Shown here: positions 62,945-64,000 of the stretch, piece by piece | Layout of the letters: the number at the start of each line of letters is the position of its first letter | How positions within the stretch are numbered: position 1 is the first letter of the stretch | Made by a program: the position numbers and the translations under genes | Assembly: GCF_028583425.1 (NCBI RefSeq) | Contig: NC_072801.1 | Location: forward strand, 57,427,766 to 57,491,765 | DNA from: Eublepharis macularius | Taxonomy: Eukaryota > Chordata > Lepidosauria > Squamata > Eublepharidae | Direction of reading: 5' to 3' | Length of the DNA: 64,000 bases | The notes under the pieces: model-generated | The model's input: the letters and a program-made list of their open reading frames with translations, nothing else | Database searches by the model: none | Told to the model about the DNA's origin: nothing

Positions 62945-62996
62945 ACTGCAGGAGCCAGGGATTGAACCTGGGGCCTTCCATGTGCCAATCAGGAGC
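62945..62996 (-). repeat. tRNA-like SINE head
   Basis: Minus strand reads GGCCCCAGGTTCAATCCCTGG, a B-box arm. No complete tRNA cloverleaf could be built, so not called as a tRNA gene. Confidence 0.5.
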
Positions 62997-63129
62997 AGGA
63001 GCGGCACCAGGGTTTTCGGCACCTGCGGCCAGCTGGCAGGCCGGGGGCGCACACACACACACCAGCCTGCATGATGACATTACGTGTGATGTCATCATGG
63101 GTGCGCGCACACGCGTAAGCCGGCCTGGG

Positions 63130-64000
63130 CCAAATCCACACTTCCCTACTTTCTGCTTTTCATGTGCATTAATCGCGCTGGATTCTATCCCGCAATGTCC
63201 CAGTCTGTGTTCACATCCCTTCTCTTACTGCCGCTGCCTTGTGCTATACTTCGTCCACATCCCTGGTAGAATCGTGCAATACGGGGCGGGTTTAGATCCA
63301 ATGTCGCAGATGACGACATCATATTTGGGTTTTTTTTTCATTTTTTCATCAGATTTCCGCTATAGCGTTTTTTTGCTAAATTGCTATGGCGAGGCCACAC
63401 CCCTATGATGCCTGTGATTGGTTAATGTTATTCTATGCCTTCTTCTTTGAAATCCATTGGACCATTATTCTGACAGGCTAATTTGAACTGATATTTAAGG
63501 TGGGGGTGATCCCAACTCTCCAAACGGGCAGACTAATTATTTGATGCTTGAATGTAATGTTAGAATGATGGATTTCCGCTATAATGGTAATTTCAACAGT
63601 TTTAAAAAAAAAAAATTTAACAGCCACCGATATTTACGACTGTTCACCATCCTAAAAATGACCCGGAAATGGAAATGACGCCACCCCTTGATGTCTCCAT
63701 GGGGATTTTGGAGCACCCCGATTAAGATTTATGGCCGGGATTGTGCAACAATGCTGGGAAATTCCCCTTTTTTTAAAAAAAAAGGGGGGGAAGGGTGGGC
63801 AGGCAGGCATGCTCCGGAGGGTGGAAAAGCTTGATAATTGCATGGCAAAGAGGGATGGTGTTCCAGAAAGGCTACAAACACGGAAGTGGGGTGGTTTGAA
63901 GGGGGTGGTCTCCTTGTGAAACGCTTCTATTTGTCCACATCCACGGTGAGAATCACGCAAGAGAGGCGTTTGAACACATGACAAATTCGTCTGAGGCGCA
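63130..64000. mobile_element. Second Harbinger-like element, runs off the window
   Basis: Begins GGGCCAAATCCACA, matching the terminal motif of the element at 53092-53955, and shares runs such as 'atcgcgc' and 'cacatcc' with it. The right end is not reached. Confidence 0.45.

Larger units (their letters stand above)
60028..64000. other. Gene 4 intron 2, right edge of window
   Basis: Duplicated sequence to 62549, then unmatched DNA with a SINE head (62945-62996) and the start of a Harbinger-like element. No exon 3 with RIVGG/AAHC was seen. Confidence 0.6.

Noticed and set aside
62945-62996. Possible tRNA gene
   Set aside because: Only the B-box arm is present; no full cloverleaf, consistent with a SINE head.

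Overview
The window is vertebrate nuclear DNA, most likely from a squamate reptile and possibly a gecko-like lineage. The evidence is GT-AG split genes, dense CR1, L2-like and RTE/BovB-type LINE debris, 5S-rRNA- and tRNA-derived SINEs, Penelope-type termini with hammerhead-like cores, hAT and Harbinger MITEs, and HeliBat-like Helitrons. Species assignment is inference; no single diagnostic sequence was seen. No bacterial genes, CRISPR arrays or intact tRNA/rRNA genes were seen.

The only convincing protein-coding content is a cluster of four trypsin-fold serine protease genes of the membrane-anchored prostasin/PRSS27-like class. Gene 1 (minus, 608-10374) has four exons here and runs off the left edge. 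Gene 2 (minus, 16525-30977) is complete, with six exons and 319 residues. Gene 3 (plus, 41753-52364) is complete, with six exons and 326 residues. Gene 4 (plus, 59173-60027) shows only its first two exons and runs off the right edge. All share one architecture: a signal-peptide exon, a 21-27 nt microexon, an exon with the activation site and catalytic His, a 272 nt exon with the catalytic Asp, a 170 nt exon, and a last exon with the catalytic Ser and a hydrophobic C-terminal tail. Splice phases are 1-1-2-1-0 throughout. In the complete genes the primary-specificity residue is Asp, so cleavage after Arg/Lys is expected. The hydrophobic tails suggest GPI- or membrane-anchored ectoenzymes.

Genes 1 and 2 point left and genes 3 and 4 point right, so genes 2 and 3 are divergent around an intergenic region of about 10.8 kb. 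Genes 3 and 4 are recent tandem duplicates: about 3.8 kb (41287-45130) reappears at 58625-62549, covering promoter, exon 1, exon 2 and most of intron 2. The two copies have since gained different insertions, which gives a relative time line. The remaining sequence is introns and intergenic DNA made mostly of interspersed repeats. The best-defined are two Helitrons (7597-8199 and 45135-46022), two hAT-type elements with perfect 8 bp target duplications (6160-6594 and 23685-23941), a Harbinger-like element inside a 5S-derived SINE (about 53092-53955), and several palindromic Penelope-type inserts with 10-13 bp target duplications.
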